From Myxococcales bacterium (lineage in GTDB: Bacteria; Myxococcota; Polyangia; Nannocystales; Nannocystaceae), in assembly GCA_016793465.1 (NCBI GenBank), contig JAEUJW010000020.1, positions 97,069-161,068 on the forward strand: a stretch of DNA of 64,000 nt, in the 5' to 3' direction. The position numbers and the translations under genes are program-made. The notes under the pieces are model-generated. The model did not search any database. It was not told the origin of the DNA and saw only the letters and a program-made list of their open reading frames with translations. The stretch's first letter is position 1. Each line of letters begins with the position of its first letter. Shown in pieces: positions 52,086-60,567 of the stretch.

Positions 52086-53222
52086 CTAACACGCGACGGC
52101 GCGGCGGCGGGCGAAGCGGGCCAGGCGTTCGGCGGCGGCGGCGACGCAGTCCTCGGGGCGGGCGAGGGCGACGCGGGCGCTGCACGCCCCGGGGAGCGCC
52201 TGGCGCGGGCTGTCGGCGTAGAACAGGGCCAGCGGGACGAGGGCGACGCGCTCCTCGGCGAGCAGGGCGGCGGTGAACTCCGCGTCGGCGAGCGGCGAGC
52301 CGGGGATCGAGACGAGGGCCATCGACGTCGCCTCGGGCCGCGGGCAGCGCACGTGCGGCGCGGTGGCGGCGGAGAGGATGCGGTGGTTGGCGGCGACGCG
52401 GGCGACGAGGTCGTGGCGGTGGAGCTCGAGGCGGGGGTCGGCGACGGCGCGGGCGAGGACGGTGACGCGTGGGGTGTCGAGGCGAAAGTGCAGGTCGGAC
52501 ACGGCGGCGTGCAGGTGGTCGGCGAGGCGCGCGGCGTGCACGACGGCGCCGAGGCGCACGCCGTGGAGGGCGAGCAGCTTGCCGGTGTCGCCGATCACGA
52601 GGAGGCGGAGGTCGGCGGTGGAGGCGGGCAGGGGCACGCGGCCGCCGGGGGCGAGCGAGGCGAAGGCGCAGTCGAGGATGAGCGCGAGGTCGTGGCGGCG
52701 CGCGAGCGCGGCGGCGGCGTCGATCTCGGCTTGCGGGTACGACCAGCCGAGCGGGTTCTCGGGCTGGGTGAGCAGCAGGGCGCGGGTGCGCGGGCCGACG
52801 TGGGCGGCGAGGCGGGCGACGTCGGGGCGGTCGGTCGGGGCCTCGCGCGGGATCCGGCGCAGGCGGCCGCGGCACATGCGGGCGAGGCCGTCGTAGGCGT
52901 CGTAGGTGCCGTCGAGCGTGAGGATCTCGCCGCCGCCGACGGCGTCGAGCGCGGCGTCGAAGGCGAGCAGGAGGGCCTCGCTGGCGCTGTTGGTCAGGGT
53001 CGCGGCCTCGCCGTCGAACTGCGCGGCGAAGTGGCGGCGCAGCGTGGCGAGGTCGGGCTCGACGGCGAGGTCGCGCCAGCCGGCGGCGGCGAGGCTGCGC
53101 GGGAGGTCGGCGAGCCAGGGCGGGTCCAGCCCGTCGGGGTAGCCGTGGGCGAGGTTGAGGATGTCGCCCCGGGCCTCGAGCTCGGCGTGGAGCCGGGTCA
53201 TGCGCGAGCCGACGACGGTCAC
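52086..53222 (-). CDS. Fold type I PLP-dependent aminotransferase
   Basis: 378 residues from GTG 53222, whose 4-bp overlap with the pnuC stop (GTGA) decides the start over ATG 53201. Motifs: LNLAHGYPDGLDPPWLADLP, TNSASEALLLAFDAALD, ILTLDGTYDAYDGLARMCRG, LLLTQPENPLGWSYPQAEID (the NP substrate loop), LALILDCAFASLAPGG (PLP Asp) and LLVIGDTGKLLALHGVRLGA (Schiff-base Lys). It diverges from the main aspartate-aminotransferase clades, with a short length and no recognised product. Coupling to PnuC suggests a role near nicotinamide riboside or a related vitamin, but this is only context. Confidence 0.82.
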   Translation of the reverse strand: MTVVGSRMTRLHAELEARGDILNLAHGYPDGLDPPWLADLPRSLAAAGWRDLAVEPDLATLRRHFAAQFDGEAATLTNSASEALLLAFDAALDAVGGGEILTLDGTYDAYDGLARMCRGRLRRIPREAPTDRPDVARLAAHVGPRTRALLLTQPENPLGWSYPQAEIDAAAALARRHDLALILDCAFASLAPGGRVPLPASTADLRLLVIGDTGKLLALHGVRLGAVVHAARLADHLHAAVSDLHFRLDTPRVTVLARAVADPRLELHRHDLVARVAANHRILSAATAPHVRCPRPEATSMALVSIPGSPLADAEFTAALLAEERVALVPLALFYADSPRQALPGACSARVALARPEDCVAAAAERLARFARRRAVAC

Positions 53223-53815
53223 GGCGCGGGGGCCTCCTGGGCGCGCAGGGCGAGCGACCAGCGGCGCCAGCCGTGGGCAGAGAGCGCGGCGAACAGCAGG
53301 AACAGGGCGGCGGTCGGGCGCAGGTCCTTGACGAGATAGACGCCGGCCGCCCACACGTCGACGAGGACCCAGGCGATCCAGTTCTCGATGCGGCGGCGGT
53401 TGAGCCAGACCTGGGCCATGACCGCGAAGGTCACGGCGGCGCTGTCGGCGTAGGGCAGGGCGGCGTCGGTGGCGGCCGTGAGCGCGGCGCCGAGGGCGAG
53501 GGCGGCGAGGGTCGCGAGCGCGAGGCCCCACGCGAGCTCGTCGCGCGTGACGCGGGTGATGCGGCCGGTCTGCGGCCCGCGGCCGCGTCGCCAGAGGTAG
53601 AGGCCGCGCAGCTGGAGGAGGGCGTAGACGGCCTGGAACCCGCTGTCGGCGTAGAGGCGGGCGTCGAAGAACACGGCGACGTAGAGCGCGCCCATCGCGA
53701 AGCCGGCGACGAAGCCCCACGCGCTGCCGTGTGCGATCAGCACGACGCTGACGACGCCGCAGAGCGCGGCCGACCACTCCAAGTAGGTCATCCAGTCCAC
53801 CGGACGGCCGAACAT
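53219..53815 (-). CDS. pnuC: PnuC-type nicotinamide riboside transporter
   Basis: 198 residues with about seven membrane helices. Family marks: an N-terminal MTYLEWSAALCGVVSVVLIA, FQAVYALLQLRGLYLWRRG (the QxxY-x5-G-x-YxW motif) and RRRIENWIAWVLVDVWAAGV (R-x2-EN-x2-W-x3-D). PnuC facilitates uptake of nicotinamide riboside; relatives (PnuT, PnuX) carry thiamine or riboflavin, so the vitamin is not fixed by sequence alone. The stop overlaps the start of the aminotransferase gene. The amidase gene ends 58 bp upstream. Confidence 0.9.
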   Translation of the reverse strand: MFGRPVDWMTYLEWSAALCGVVSVVLIAHGSAWGFVAGFAMGALYVAVFFDARLYADSGFQAVYALLQLRGLYLWRRGRGPQTGRITRVTRDELAWGLALATLAALALGAALTAATDAALPYADSAAVTFAVMAQVWLNRRRIENWIAWVLVDVWAAGVYLVKDLRPTAALFLLFAALSAHGWRRWSLALRAQEAPAP

Positions 53816-53873
53816 TTTTATCGGGACGTCGCGGGGCTCGCAAGCCGCGGGGCGTGATGACGAGACGTCGCGA

Positions 53874-55319
53874 TCAACGGGGGTTGGCGCGGCGCCAGCC
53901 GCTGAAGGCGCGCTCGAGCTCGGCGGCGACGGCGATCGTCAGGCCGTCGTTGCCGCGGCGGCCGATCACCTGCACGCCGACCGGGAGGCCGTGGTGCCAC
54001 AGGATCGGCAGGGTGGTCGAGGGGAACTCGAGCACGTTAAAAAGGCCGGTGCAGACGAAGTCGAACGGGGTGAGCAGCGGCATCACGTGGCGCGGGGCGG
54101 GCCGGCTGTACGGCGGGAACAGCAGCACGCCGCGCGGGCCGAGCACGTCCTCGAGCTCGGCCTGGAGGGCGCGGCCGACGTCGACCATGGCCTGCTTGCG
54201 GCCGGGGAAGTGGCTCATGATGTCCTCGAGGGCGACGACGAGCAGGGCCGGCAGGGTGTGGCGCGAGCGCCCGAGGATGAGCCGGCCGATCTCGCGGAAC
54301 GGCGCGAGCTTGCGGTCGCCGCCGAGGATCTCGCTGTACGGCGGGCTGCCGGACAGCGACATCATGGCGCTCCAGATCGGGAAGGCCTGGCGCATGCGGC
54401 GGCTGGTCAGGGCGCCGCGCCGGGCCCCGGCGGCGACGAGCGCGTCGGCGGCCGCGTCGAGGGCGCGGCGCATCGGCGCACGGACGTGTACGCGGCCGTC
54501 GCCGGGCACCGGGTAGACGGTGACCTCGCGCAGGTCGATCGACTCGGGGCGCTCGAGGGTGAACTCGCGGACGACGGCGTCGTGGCCGTCGGGTCCGGCG
54601 AGGGTGGTGAGGATGGGGAAGATGTCCTCGACGCGGCGGGTCAGCGGGCCGCACACGAGGTACGCGCTGAGGTCGCCGCTGGCGGGCGGCCAGAAGCCGG
54701 TGTTGGGGACCATGCGCCCGCTCGGCTTGTGGCCGACGCAGCCGCAGAAGGCGGCGGGGATGCGGATCGAGCCGCCGACGTCGGCGCCGAGGCCGAAGGC
54801 GACGCCGCCGGCGGCGACGATCGCCCCCTCGCCGCCCGACGAGCCGCCGGCGGTGCGGCGCAGGTCCCAGGGGTTGCGCGTGCGGCCGTAGACGTCGTTG
54901 TACGTCTCCATCCACAGGCCGCCCTCGGGCACGTTGGTGATGCCGACGAGGATGGCGCCGGCGCGGCCGAGGCGGGCCACGGTCTCGGCGTCGCTGTCCG
55001 CTCGGACATGTCTCCGCGACCAGATGCCGGCGGACAGCGGCATGCCGCGGGCCGAGATGTACTCCTTGGCGGTGTAGGGCAGGCCGAGCAGCGGGGGCAG
55101 CGACTCGGGCGGCTCGTGGAGCGCGCGCCGCTCGGCGGCGCGGGCCTCTTCGCGGGCGGCGGCGTGACGCTCGGCGATGACGGCGTTGATCGCGGGGTTG
55201 ACGTCGGCGATGCGCGCCTGGAGGGTGTCGAGCAGCTCGACGGGCGAGAGCTTGCGCTGGCGGATCCAGCGGGCCAGCGTGACCGCGGAGGCGTCGAGCA
55301 GTTCGTGCACGCGGGTCAT
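53874..55319 (-). CDS. Amidase signature enzyme (FAAH-like)
   Basis: 481 residues from ATG 55319. The Ser-cisSer-Lys triad is complete: K85 in PYTAKEYIS, S160 in TAGGSSGGEGAIVAA and S184 in GADVGGSIRIPAAFCG. The 24-residue Ser-Ser spacing, GGSSGGEGA and AFCGCVGHKP are the form seen in fatty-acid amide hydrolases rather than GatA. It hydrolyses an amide or ester bond; an acyl-amide substrate is suggested by the FAAH-like motif but not shown. Its start is divergent from the PPDK-N-like lipoprotein gene, 68 bp away. Cytoplasmic, no signal peptide. Confidence 0.92.
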   Translation of the reverse strand: MTRVHELLDASAVTLARWIRQRKLSPVELLDTLQARIADVNPAINAVIAERHAAAREEARAAERRALHEPPESLPPLLGLPYTAKEYISARGMPLSAGIWSRRHVRADSDAETVARLGRAGAILVGITNVPEGGLWMETYNDVYGRTRNPWDLRRTAGGSSGGEGAIVAAGGVAFGLGADVGGSIRIPAAFCGCVGHKPSGRMVPNTGFWPPASGDLSAYLVCGPLTRRVEDIFPILTTLAGPDGHDAVVREFTLERPESIDLREVTVYPVPGDGRVHVRAPMRRALDAAADALVAAGARRGALTSRRMRQAFPIWSAMMSLSGSPPYSEILGGDRKLAPFREIGRLILGRSRHTLPALLVVALEDIMSHFPGRKQAMVDVGRALQAELEDVLGPRGVLLFPPYSRPAPRHVMPLLTPFDFVCTGLFNVLEFPSTTLPILWHHGLPVGVQVIGRRGNDGLTIAVAAELERAFSGWRRANPR

Positions 55320-55350
55320 CCTAGTACTACTCGGCGAAGGATGCGCGCTG

Positions 55351-55379
55351 TTGACTCGCATTCGCCGGTGGCCTAGCTT
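55351..55379 (+). promoter_or_regulatory. Leaderless promoter of the PPDK-N-like lipoprotein gene
   Basis: TTGACT (55351-55356), a 17-bp spacer and TAGCTT (55374-55379), then 8 bp to the ATG at 55388. This is the clearest sigma-70-type promoter in the window. Confidence 0.6.
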
Positions 55380-55387
55380 CGTGGGCG

Positions 55388-57679
55388 ATGCGGGGGCACT
55401 GGGCGGCGGTCGTCGGTCTGACGGCGCTGGGGGCGGCGTTCGGGTGCCCGTCGGACGCGCCGATCGCGGAGGACACGGAGACCGGCGAGGCGACGGCGAC
55501 GACGGTCGGGTCATCGAGCTCGGGCGGGCCCGGCCTGTGCGTCGAGGGCGCGTGCGGGGCGCTGGCCCACTGCGACCCGGTCGACGGCCGCTGCTACTGC
55601 GACCCGGGGGCCCACGGCGACGCGAACGAGGGCTGCGCGCCGCAGGGCGACGTGTGCGGCGACGCGGCGCTGCGGGTCGGCAAGCACGTGTGCGAGGCGG
55701 AGATCGACGACGCCGAGACGTGGGAGACGATCTCGATCGGCTACGGCAAGCGCAAGGACGTGCGCAAGCTCGGCAAGTACCTCGCGCCGGCCAACGGCCG
55801 GGCGCCGCTGCCGACGCTGTTCAACGACGCCAACGTGTACCGCCTGCACTACTGCATGCTGCGCGACGCGTTCCAGCCGCAGCTGCCGGGCTTCACCTAC
55901 GCGCAGTACAACGCGCTGGTGTACTACCGCGAGGACCGCACGATGTACGCCGGCAACGTGTACGAGTTCTCGGCCGACGACGTCGCGACGAAGTTCGGGT
56001 TCACGGTCGAGACGCCGGAGGACAGCTCGGAGCTGCTCACGCAGGAGGAGGTGTACGGCATCTACCGGCACATCCAGGACCGCCTGGCGCTCGGCGATCT
56101 CGGCTACGTGCCGAACAGCCCGGCGCAGCAGGCCCTGGCCCTCAGCTGGGACGACCCGCCGGTGCCGGTGGTGCTCGGCGGGTCGGCCAACGTCTCGTAC
56201 GAGGCGTACACGATCGGCACGACCTACGGGCGCGTGCGCCTGTACGACAGCGCGGAGGCGACGACGGCGGCGGGCACTTTCGGCTGGCAGGACCTGCTGG
56301 TGCTGGAGAGCGTGCCGAGCGACTTCAGCGGGGTGATGGCCGGCACGATCACGGGCTCGCGCCAGGACGTGCTCAGCCACCTGAACGTGCTGGCCGGGCA
56401 GCGCGGCACGCCGAACGTGTTCGTGGCCACGCCGCTGGTCGCGCTCAAACCGTTCGAGGGCAAGCTGGTCAAGCTGGTGGCGACGCCCGACATCTACACC
56501 ATCGAGGAGGCGCCGCCGGCCGAGGCGGAGGCGTTCTGGGCGGAGAACCGGCCGAGCGTGACGGTCGACCACCCGCCCGACGCGACCTACGCGGAGCTGG
56601 TGGACGTGCTCGAGATCCCGACGAGCTCGGCGAGCGAGCGCGGGGAGGCGGTCGGGCGCTTCGGCGGCAAGGTGACGGGGCTGGCGACCATGTACGCGAC
56701 GCTCGACCCGGCGTATCAGGCCGACGCGTTCGGGATCCCGGTCAAGCACTACCTCGACTTCATGGCGGCGAACACGTGGGAGGTGATCGTCGACGGGACG
56801 CCGCTGACGATCAGCTTCGCCGACACGATCACGATGTGGCTGGCCGACCCGAAGTTCACGTCGGACACGGCGGTGCGGCGGGCCTGGCTGTCGGCGCTGC
56901 AGGCGGCGATCGTGCAGAAGGGGCAGGTCGACGCGGCGGTGGTGGCCGACATCGGGGCCAAGGTCGGCGAGGTGTTCGGCTCGCAGAAGGCGATGGTGCG
57001 CCTGCGCTCGTCGTCGAACGTCGAGGACGGCGTCGAGTTCAACGGGGCGGGGCTTTATACGTCGGTCAGCGCCTGCGCGCTCGACCCGGTCGGCGCGGGC
57101 GGGTCGTCGGCGTGCGACCCCGACAAGAAGCGCAAGCCGGTGGCCGAGGGCCTGAAGGCGGTGTGGGCCAGCGTGTGGAACTTCGGCGCCTACGAGGAGC
57201 GCGAGTACTATCAGATCGACCAGACGGCGGTGGCGATGGGGGTGCTCGTCAGCACGCAGTACGAGGACGAGCAGGCCAACGGGGTGGTGTTCACCGGCAA
57301 CCCCAACGACTTCAACGACGACCGCTTCACGGTGAACGTGCAGGTCGGGGAGATCGAGGTGGTCAACCCGCCGGTCGGGACGACGGCGGAGCTGGTGCGC
57401 CTGACGATCATGGACGGCGCGGTGTCGGCGATCGAGCGGGTGGCGCCGTCGTCCGAGGTGCCCGAGGGCGAGGTGGTGCTCACCGACCTCCAGCTGATCG
57501 AGCTCGGCGGGGTGGTCGACGCGGTGAAGCAGGCGTACCCCGTCGAGTACGGCGAGCACGCGCCGAGCGACGTGCTGCTGGACCTCGAGTTTAAAATTGT
57601 CGGGGGGAAATTAATAATCAAACAGGTGCGGCCGTTCTTGCGGAGCCTGGTGGATCCCGCGTTGCCGTCGTGCATCTGA
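55388..57679 (+). CDS. PEP/pyruvate-binding (PPDK-N-like) lipoprotein
   Basis: 763 residues. Signal with lipobox (LTALGAAFGC), Thr/Ser/Gly linker, then an EGF-like Cys cluster (CVEGACGALAHCDP, CYCDPGAHGDANEGC). The middle contains VFVATPLVALKPFEGKLVKL, like the swivelling region of phosphotransfer enzymes. From about residue 535 the sequence matches the ATP-grasp-type PEP/pyruvate-binding domain (PF01326): MVRLRSSSNVEDGVEFNGAG, LKAVWASVWNFGAYEEREYY, TAVAMGVLVSTQYEDEQANG and a final VLLDLEFKIVGG, KLIIKQVRPF. Such domains use ATP inside cells; here the protein is exported, so either ATP is not used or the domain has been reused for another ligand. Confidence 0.85.
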   Translation: MRGHWAAVVGLTALGAAFGCPSDAPIAEDTETGEATATTVGSSSSGGPGLCVEGACGALAHCDPVDGRCYCDPGAHGDANEGCAPQGDVCGDAALRVGKHVCEAEIDDAETWETISIGYGKRKDVRKLGKYLAPANGRAPLPTLFNDANVYRLHYCMLRDAFQPQLPGFTYAQYNALVYYREDRTMYAGNVYEFSADDVATKFGFTVETPEDSSELLTQEEVYGIYRHIQDRLALGDLGYVPNSPAQQALALSWDDPPVPVVLGGSANVSYEAYTIGTTYGRVRLYDSAEATTAAGTFGWQDLLVLESVPSDFSGVMAGTITGSRQDVLSHLNVLAGQRGTPNVFVATPLVALKPFEGKLVKLVATPDIYTIEEAPPAEAEAFWAENRPSVTVDHPPDATYAELVDVLEIPTSSASERGEAVGRFGGKVTGLATMYATLDPAYQADAFGIPVKHYLDFMAANTWEVIVDGTPLTISFADTITMWLADPKFTSDTAVRRAWLSALQAAIVQKGQVDAAVVADIGAKVGEVFGSQKAMVRLRSSSNVEDGVEFNGAGLYTSVSACALDPVGAGGSSACDPDKKRKPVAEGLKAVWASVWNFGAYEEREYYQIDQTAVAMGVLVSTQYEDEQANGVVFTGNPNDFNDDRFTVNVQVGEIEVVNPPVGTTAELVRLTIMDGAVSAIERVAPSSEVPEGEVVLTDLQLIELGGVVDAVKQAYPVEYGEHAPSDVLLDLEFKIVGGKLIIKQVRPFLRSLVDPALPSCI

Positions 57680-57691
57680 CCCGGGCGCTCA

Positions 57692-58390
57692 TCACGGCGG
57701 GTCGACGGTGACCGGGCCGAGCGGGCCGCAGCGGGCGCCCGCGGGCTCGTAGCAGGCGGCGTCGTGCGGCGGGTCGAGGCGGACGTCGAGCTTCCAGCGC
57801 CAGCCGGCGAGCGGGGGCAGGTCGTCGCGGGCGATGCGGGCGTCGAGCGGCACCCGCGTGGTGCCCTTCGGGGTCAGGCTGGTCGGCGACCAGCCGGGGG
57901 CGGCGCCGAGGATGTCGTTGCCGTTGCCGTCGGGGAAGCCGCCCCACAGGCTGACGTGGGCGACGCCGAGCGCGAACTTGCAGTCGTTGAGCAGGACGAC
58001 CTCGGCGGTCAGCGGGTTGCTGGGGCGCACGTGCAGGTTGAGCACGCGCAGGCAGGCCTGGGCGTCGGGCGGCCGCTCGCGGGCCTCGGCGGCGCGGCGC
58101 TGCTCTTCGGCGTGCTCGCGCTCGCGGCGGTCGGACCCCTCGACGGCGAGGGCGACGCCGTAGGCGACGACGGCGAGCGCGTGGATGGTGACGATGACGC
58201 CGGGCCGGCGGTGCCAGATCGCGGCCAGCACGGTGGTGATCGCGGCGTAGATCACGAGGAGCATGCCCATGAGCGCGGCGCCGAATCCGTCGAGGTTGAA
58301 GCCATGGTTGGGCGGGGGGAACCACGCGTCCCAGAAGCCGACGACGTAGACGGCGACGAGCCCGAGCAGCACGGCGAGGTGGATCCGCAT
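57692..58390 (-). CDS. Hypothetical membrane protein
   Basis: 232 residues from ATG 58390 (GTG 58396 in frame). Three membrane helices in the first 90 residues (IHLAVLLGLVAVYVVGF, ALMGMLLVIYAAITTVLAAI, VIVTIHALAVVAYGVALAV), a charged helix (DRREREHAEEQRRAAEARER), then a beta-rich extracytoplasmic domain with conserved-looking LNLHVRPSNPLTAEVVLLND and AHVSLWGGFPDGNGNDILG and three cysteines. No family recognised. Convergent with the PPDK-N-like gene. Confidence 0.65.
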   Translation of the reverse strand: MRIHLAVLLGLVAVYVVGFWDAWFPPPNHGFNLDGFGAALMGMLLVIYAAITTVLAAIWHRRPGVIVTIHALAVVAYGVALAVEGSDRREREHAEEQRRAAEARERPPDAQACLRVLNLHVRPSNPLTAEVVLLNDCKFALGVAHVSLWGGFPDGNGNDILGAAPGWSPTSLTPKGTTRVPLDARIARDDLPPLAGWRWKLDVRLDPPHDAACYEPAGARCGPLGPVTVDPP

Positions 58391-58608
58391 CGCCACGGTC
58401 GGACGAGGCTATCGGGGGCGGCGCGGCGCGGCAAGGCCGTTCGGTGTGGAGTAGGGGATATGCAGCGGGGTCGTCGGCGGGGTGCCGGGCCCACGCGGCG
58501 ACGAACGGCCGGGCTGGAGAGTTCGCCGTCGGGGTGGCGGCGGAGGGCCCGGCGAGCGGGGGCTCGATCGCGGCGGTCTTCGCCGGCAGCTTCGCGGAGC
58601 CGGGCTGA

Positions 58609-58629
58609 CCTTCGGGACAGGTCAGGTCG
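58609..58629 (-). terminator. Hairpin over the truA stop codon
   Basis: CTGACCT-TCGGGAC-AGGTCAG gives 7-bp arms around a 7-base loop and spans the truA stop (58624-58622). The loop is a relic of the CTGTCCCGAAGG palindrome family. No T-tract follows on the minus strand, so termination is only suggested. Confidence 0.35.
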
Positions 58630-59503
58630 CGGGCTCGGGCTCGCCCTGTTCGTCCTCGGGCTCGGGGCGGGCGGCGCGGGGCGGCGGGGGCCAGGGGTCG
58701 GGCCACAGCACCTCGTCGAGGGTGAGGCCCTGCGGCGGGGCTGTGGCGCCGGAGCGGCGGCGGTCGGGGCGGGCGAGCAGGTCGCGGACGGCGTCGGGCC
58801 TGCGGCGGCCGGCGCCGACCTCGACGAGCGTGCCGACCATGATGCGGACCATGTTCTGTAAAAAGGCCTCGCCGCGCACGGTGATGGTGAGCAGCTCGGG
58901 GCCCTCGGCGGGCGGGAGCACGGCGGGGTCGGGGGGCAGGTGCTCGTCGGCGGGGCCGCCGTGGACCTCGACGGCGTGGACCCTGCGCACGGTGGTGCGG
59001 GCCTGGCAACCGGCGGCGCGGAAGCCGGCGAAGTCGTGCTCGCCGGCGAAGTGCAGGGCGGCGGCCTGCATGGCGGCGAGGTCGAGGCGGCGCGGGAGGT
59101 GCCACTCGAAGCGGTGGGTCTGGGGCACGCGGCGGGCGGTGGTGCGGATGCGGTAGCGGTAGCGCTTGCCGAGGTTCCAGAAGCGCGGCTCGACGGGTCC
59201 GCCGTCGGGGGCGGTCGCCTGCCAGGCCGACAGCACGCTGATGTCGGGCGGGAGCTTGCCGAGCAGGCCGAGCACGACGCCCCGCGGGGGGATCGCGAGC
59301 GGTGGTTCGAACCCGGCGATCTGTCCGAGGGCGTGCACGCCGGCGTCGGTGCGGCTGGCGGCGCGCGAGGCCACGGGCCGCTGGTAGAGGCCGGCGAGGG
59401 CCTGCTCGAGGCAGCCCTGGACGGTGCGCACGCCGGGGTCGGCCTGGCGGGCGTAGCCGTGGAAGTCCGTGCCGTCGTAGGCGAGGCGCACGAGCACGGT
59501 CAT
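58622..59503 (-). CDS. truA: tRNA pseudouridine(38-40) synthase TruA
   Basis: 293 residues. Family marks in order: VRLAYDGTDFHGYARQADPG, VQGCLEQALAGL, SRTDAGVHALGQIAGF (catalytic Asp in RTDAGVHA), RYRYRIRTTARRVPQTHRF and LHFAGEHDFAGFRAAGCQAR, then GEAFLQNMVRIMVGTLVEVG. It converts uridines 38-40 of the anticodon arm to pseudouridine. The last 40 residues are an Arg/Pro/Glu-rich extension (PPPPRAARPEPEDEQGEPEP) beyond the usual length. Divergent from pssA, with 107 bp between. Confidence 0.95.
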   Translation of the reverse strand: MTVLVRLAYDGTDFHGYARQADPGVRTVQGCLEQALAGLYQRPVASRAASRTDAGVHALGQIAGFEPPLAIPPRGVVLGLLGKLPPDISVLSAWQATAPDGGPVEPRFWNLGKRYRYRIRTTARRVPQTHRFEWHLPRRLDLAAMQAAALHFAGEHDFAGFRAAGCQARTTVRRVHAVEVHGGPADEHLPPDPAVLPPAEGPELLTITVRGEAFLQNMVRIMVGTLVEVGAGRRRPDAVRDLLARPDRRRSGATAPPQGLTLDEVLWPDPWPPPPRAARPEPEDEQGEPEPAT

Positions 59504-59610
59504 GGGCGGGCGATAAATGACCGCGGGGCCAGGCCGCTGTCAAGCGAGCGTGAAGGGGAATGCACGGGTGCAGGCGCGCAGGGGCCCTGGTATCGTCGCC
59601 CGCGCCCGCG

Positions 59611-60468
59611 ATGGACTTCCGGAAGACGTACTTCCTGCTCCCGAACCTGTTCACGCTCGCAGGCATGTTCTGCGGGTTCTACGCGATCGCCGTGTGCGCG
59701 GGGTTCGACTCGGAGGGGGCGGGCAGCGACGCGCTGTACAAGGCGTCGCTGGCGATCTTCATCGGGCTGTTCTTCGACACGCTCGACGGCCGCATCGCCC
59801 GCATGACCAAGACGCAGTCGGAGCTCGGGCTGCAGCTCGACAGCCTCGCCGACGTCGTCAGCTTCGGGGTCGCGCCGGCGTTCGTGGTCTACCGCTGGGG
59901 GCTCGAGGGCTTCGGTCGGCTCGGCATGTTCATCGCCTTCCTGTTCGTCGGCTGCGGGGCGCTGCGGCTGGCGCGCTTCAACGTGATCGAGATGCGGGCC
60001 AAGAAGGACGAGCCCGACAAGAAGAGCAAGTACATGCTCGGGCTGCCGATCCCGGTGGCGGCGACGGTCATCATCTCGACGGTGATGGCGTTCCACGTGA
60101 TCGGGGTGTCGATGGCGACCAACACCGTGCTGGTCGCCATCATGGTCGCGGTGCTCAGCTACCTGATGGTCTCGCGCGTGCGCTTCCGGTCGATGAAGGA
60201 CCTGCGGCTGACCAAGCGGACGCTGGCGGTGGTGGCCCTGCTGATCATGACGGCGATCGTGGTGGCGGTGCGGATCTCGCAGCCGGCGGTGCTGATCTTC
60301 CTGGCCAGCACGTACATCGCGCTCGGGCTGGTCGAGGAGCTGTGGCTGGTCGGCAAGAGCCGCAAGGAGGCGCGCGAGGCGGCGGTCGTGGCCGCCGGGC
60401 GCGGCGACGAGGAGCACGAGGTGCTCGCCGAGCTCGGGGTCGAGGACAACGAGGCGCGCGCGACCTGA
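59611..60468 (+). CDS. pssA: CDP-diacylglycerol-serine O-phosphatidyltransferase
   Basis: 285 residues from ATG 59611. The CDP-alcohol phosphotransferase motif is complete: FFDTLDGRIARMTKTQSELG then LQLDSLADVVSFGVAPAF (D-x2-DG-x2-AR-x8-G-x3-D-x3-D). About eight membrane helices; FLLPNLFTLAGMFCGFYAI and CGALRLARFNVIEM are typical of the PssA (type II) branch. It makes phosphatidylserine, the precursor of phosphatidylethanolamine, at the inner membrane. The C-terminal 45 residues are a charged extension (KSRKEAREAAVVAAGRGDEE). The final codons and stop are part of a 45-bp direct repeat. Confidence 0.93.
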   Translation: MDFRKTYFLLPNLFTLAGMFCGFYAIAVCAGFDSEGAGSDALYKASLAIFIGLFFDTLDGRIARMTKTQSELGLQLDSLADVVSFGVAPAFVVYRWGLEGFGRLGMFIAFLFVGCGALRLARFNVIEMRAKKDEPDKKSKYMLGLPIPVAATVIISTVMAFHVIGVSMATNTVLVAIMVAVLSYLMVSRVRFRSMKDLRLTKRTLAVVALLIMTAIVVAVRISQPAVLIFLASTYIALGLVEELWLVGKSRKEAREAAVVAAGRGDEEHEVLAELGVEDNEARAT

Positions 60469-60567
60469 GAGGCGGCTGTCCCGGGGGACAGGTCAGGTCG
60501 GGCGCGGGGCGTCGATGTCGGTGAGGCGCGCGCGACCTGAGAGGCGGCTGTCCCGGGGGAGAGGTCA
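60451..60567 (+). repeat. 45-bp direct repeat at the pssA stop, with palindrome copies
   Basis: 60451-60495 and 60523-60567 are identical except one base. Each contains the sequence of the last pssA codons and stop and one palindrome-family copy (GGCTGTCCCGGGGGACAGG or its GAGAGG variant). The period is 72 bp. Confidence 0.8.

Noticed and set aside
54950..55040. Palindrome-family insert in the amidase gene (GCTGTCCGCTCGGACA)
   Set aside because: The encoded segment aligns with the normal amidase sequence without an extra stretch, so it is ordinary coding DNA.
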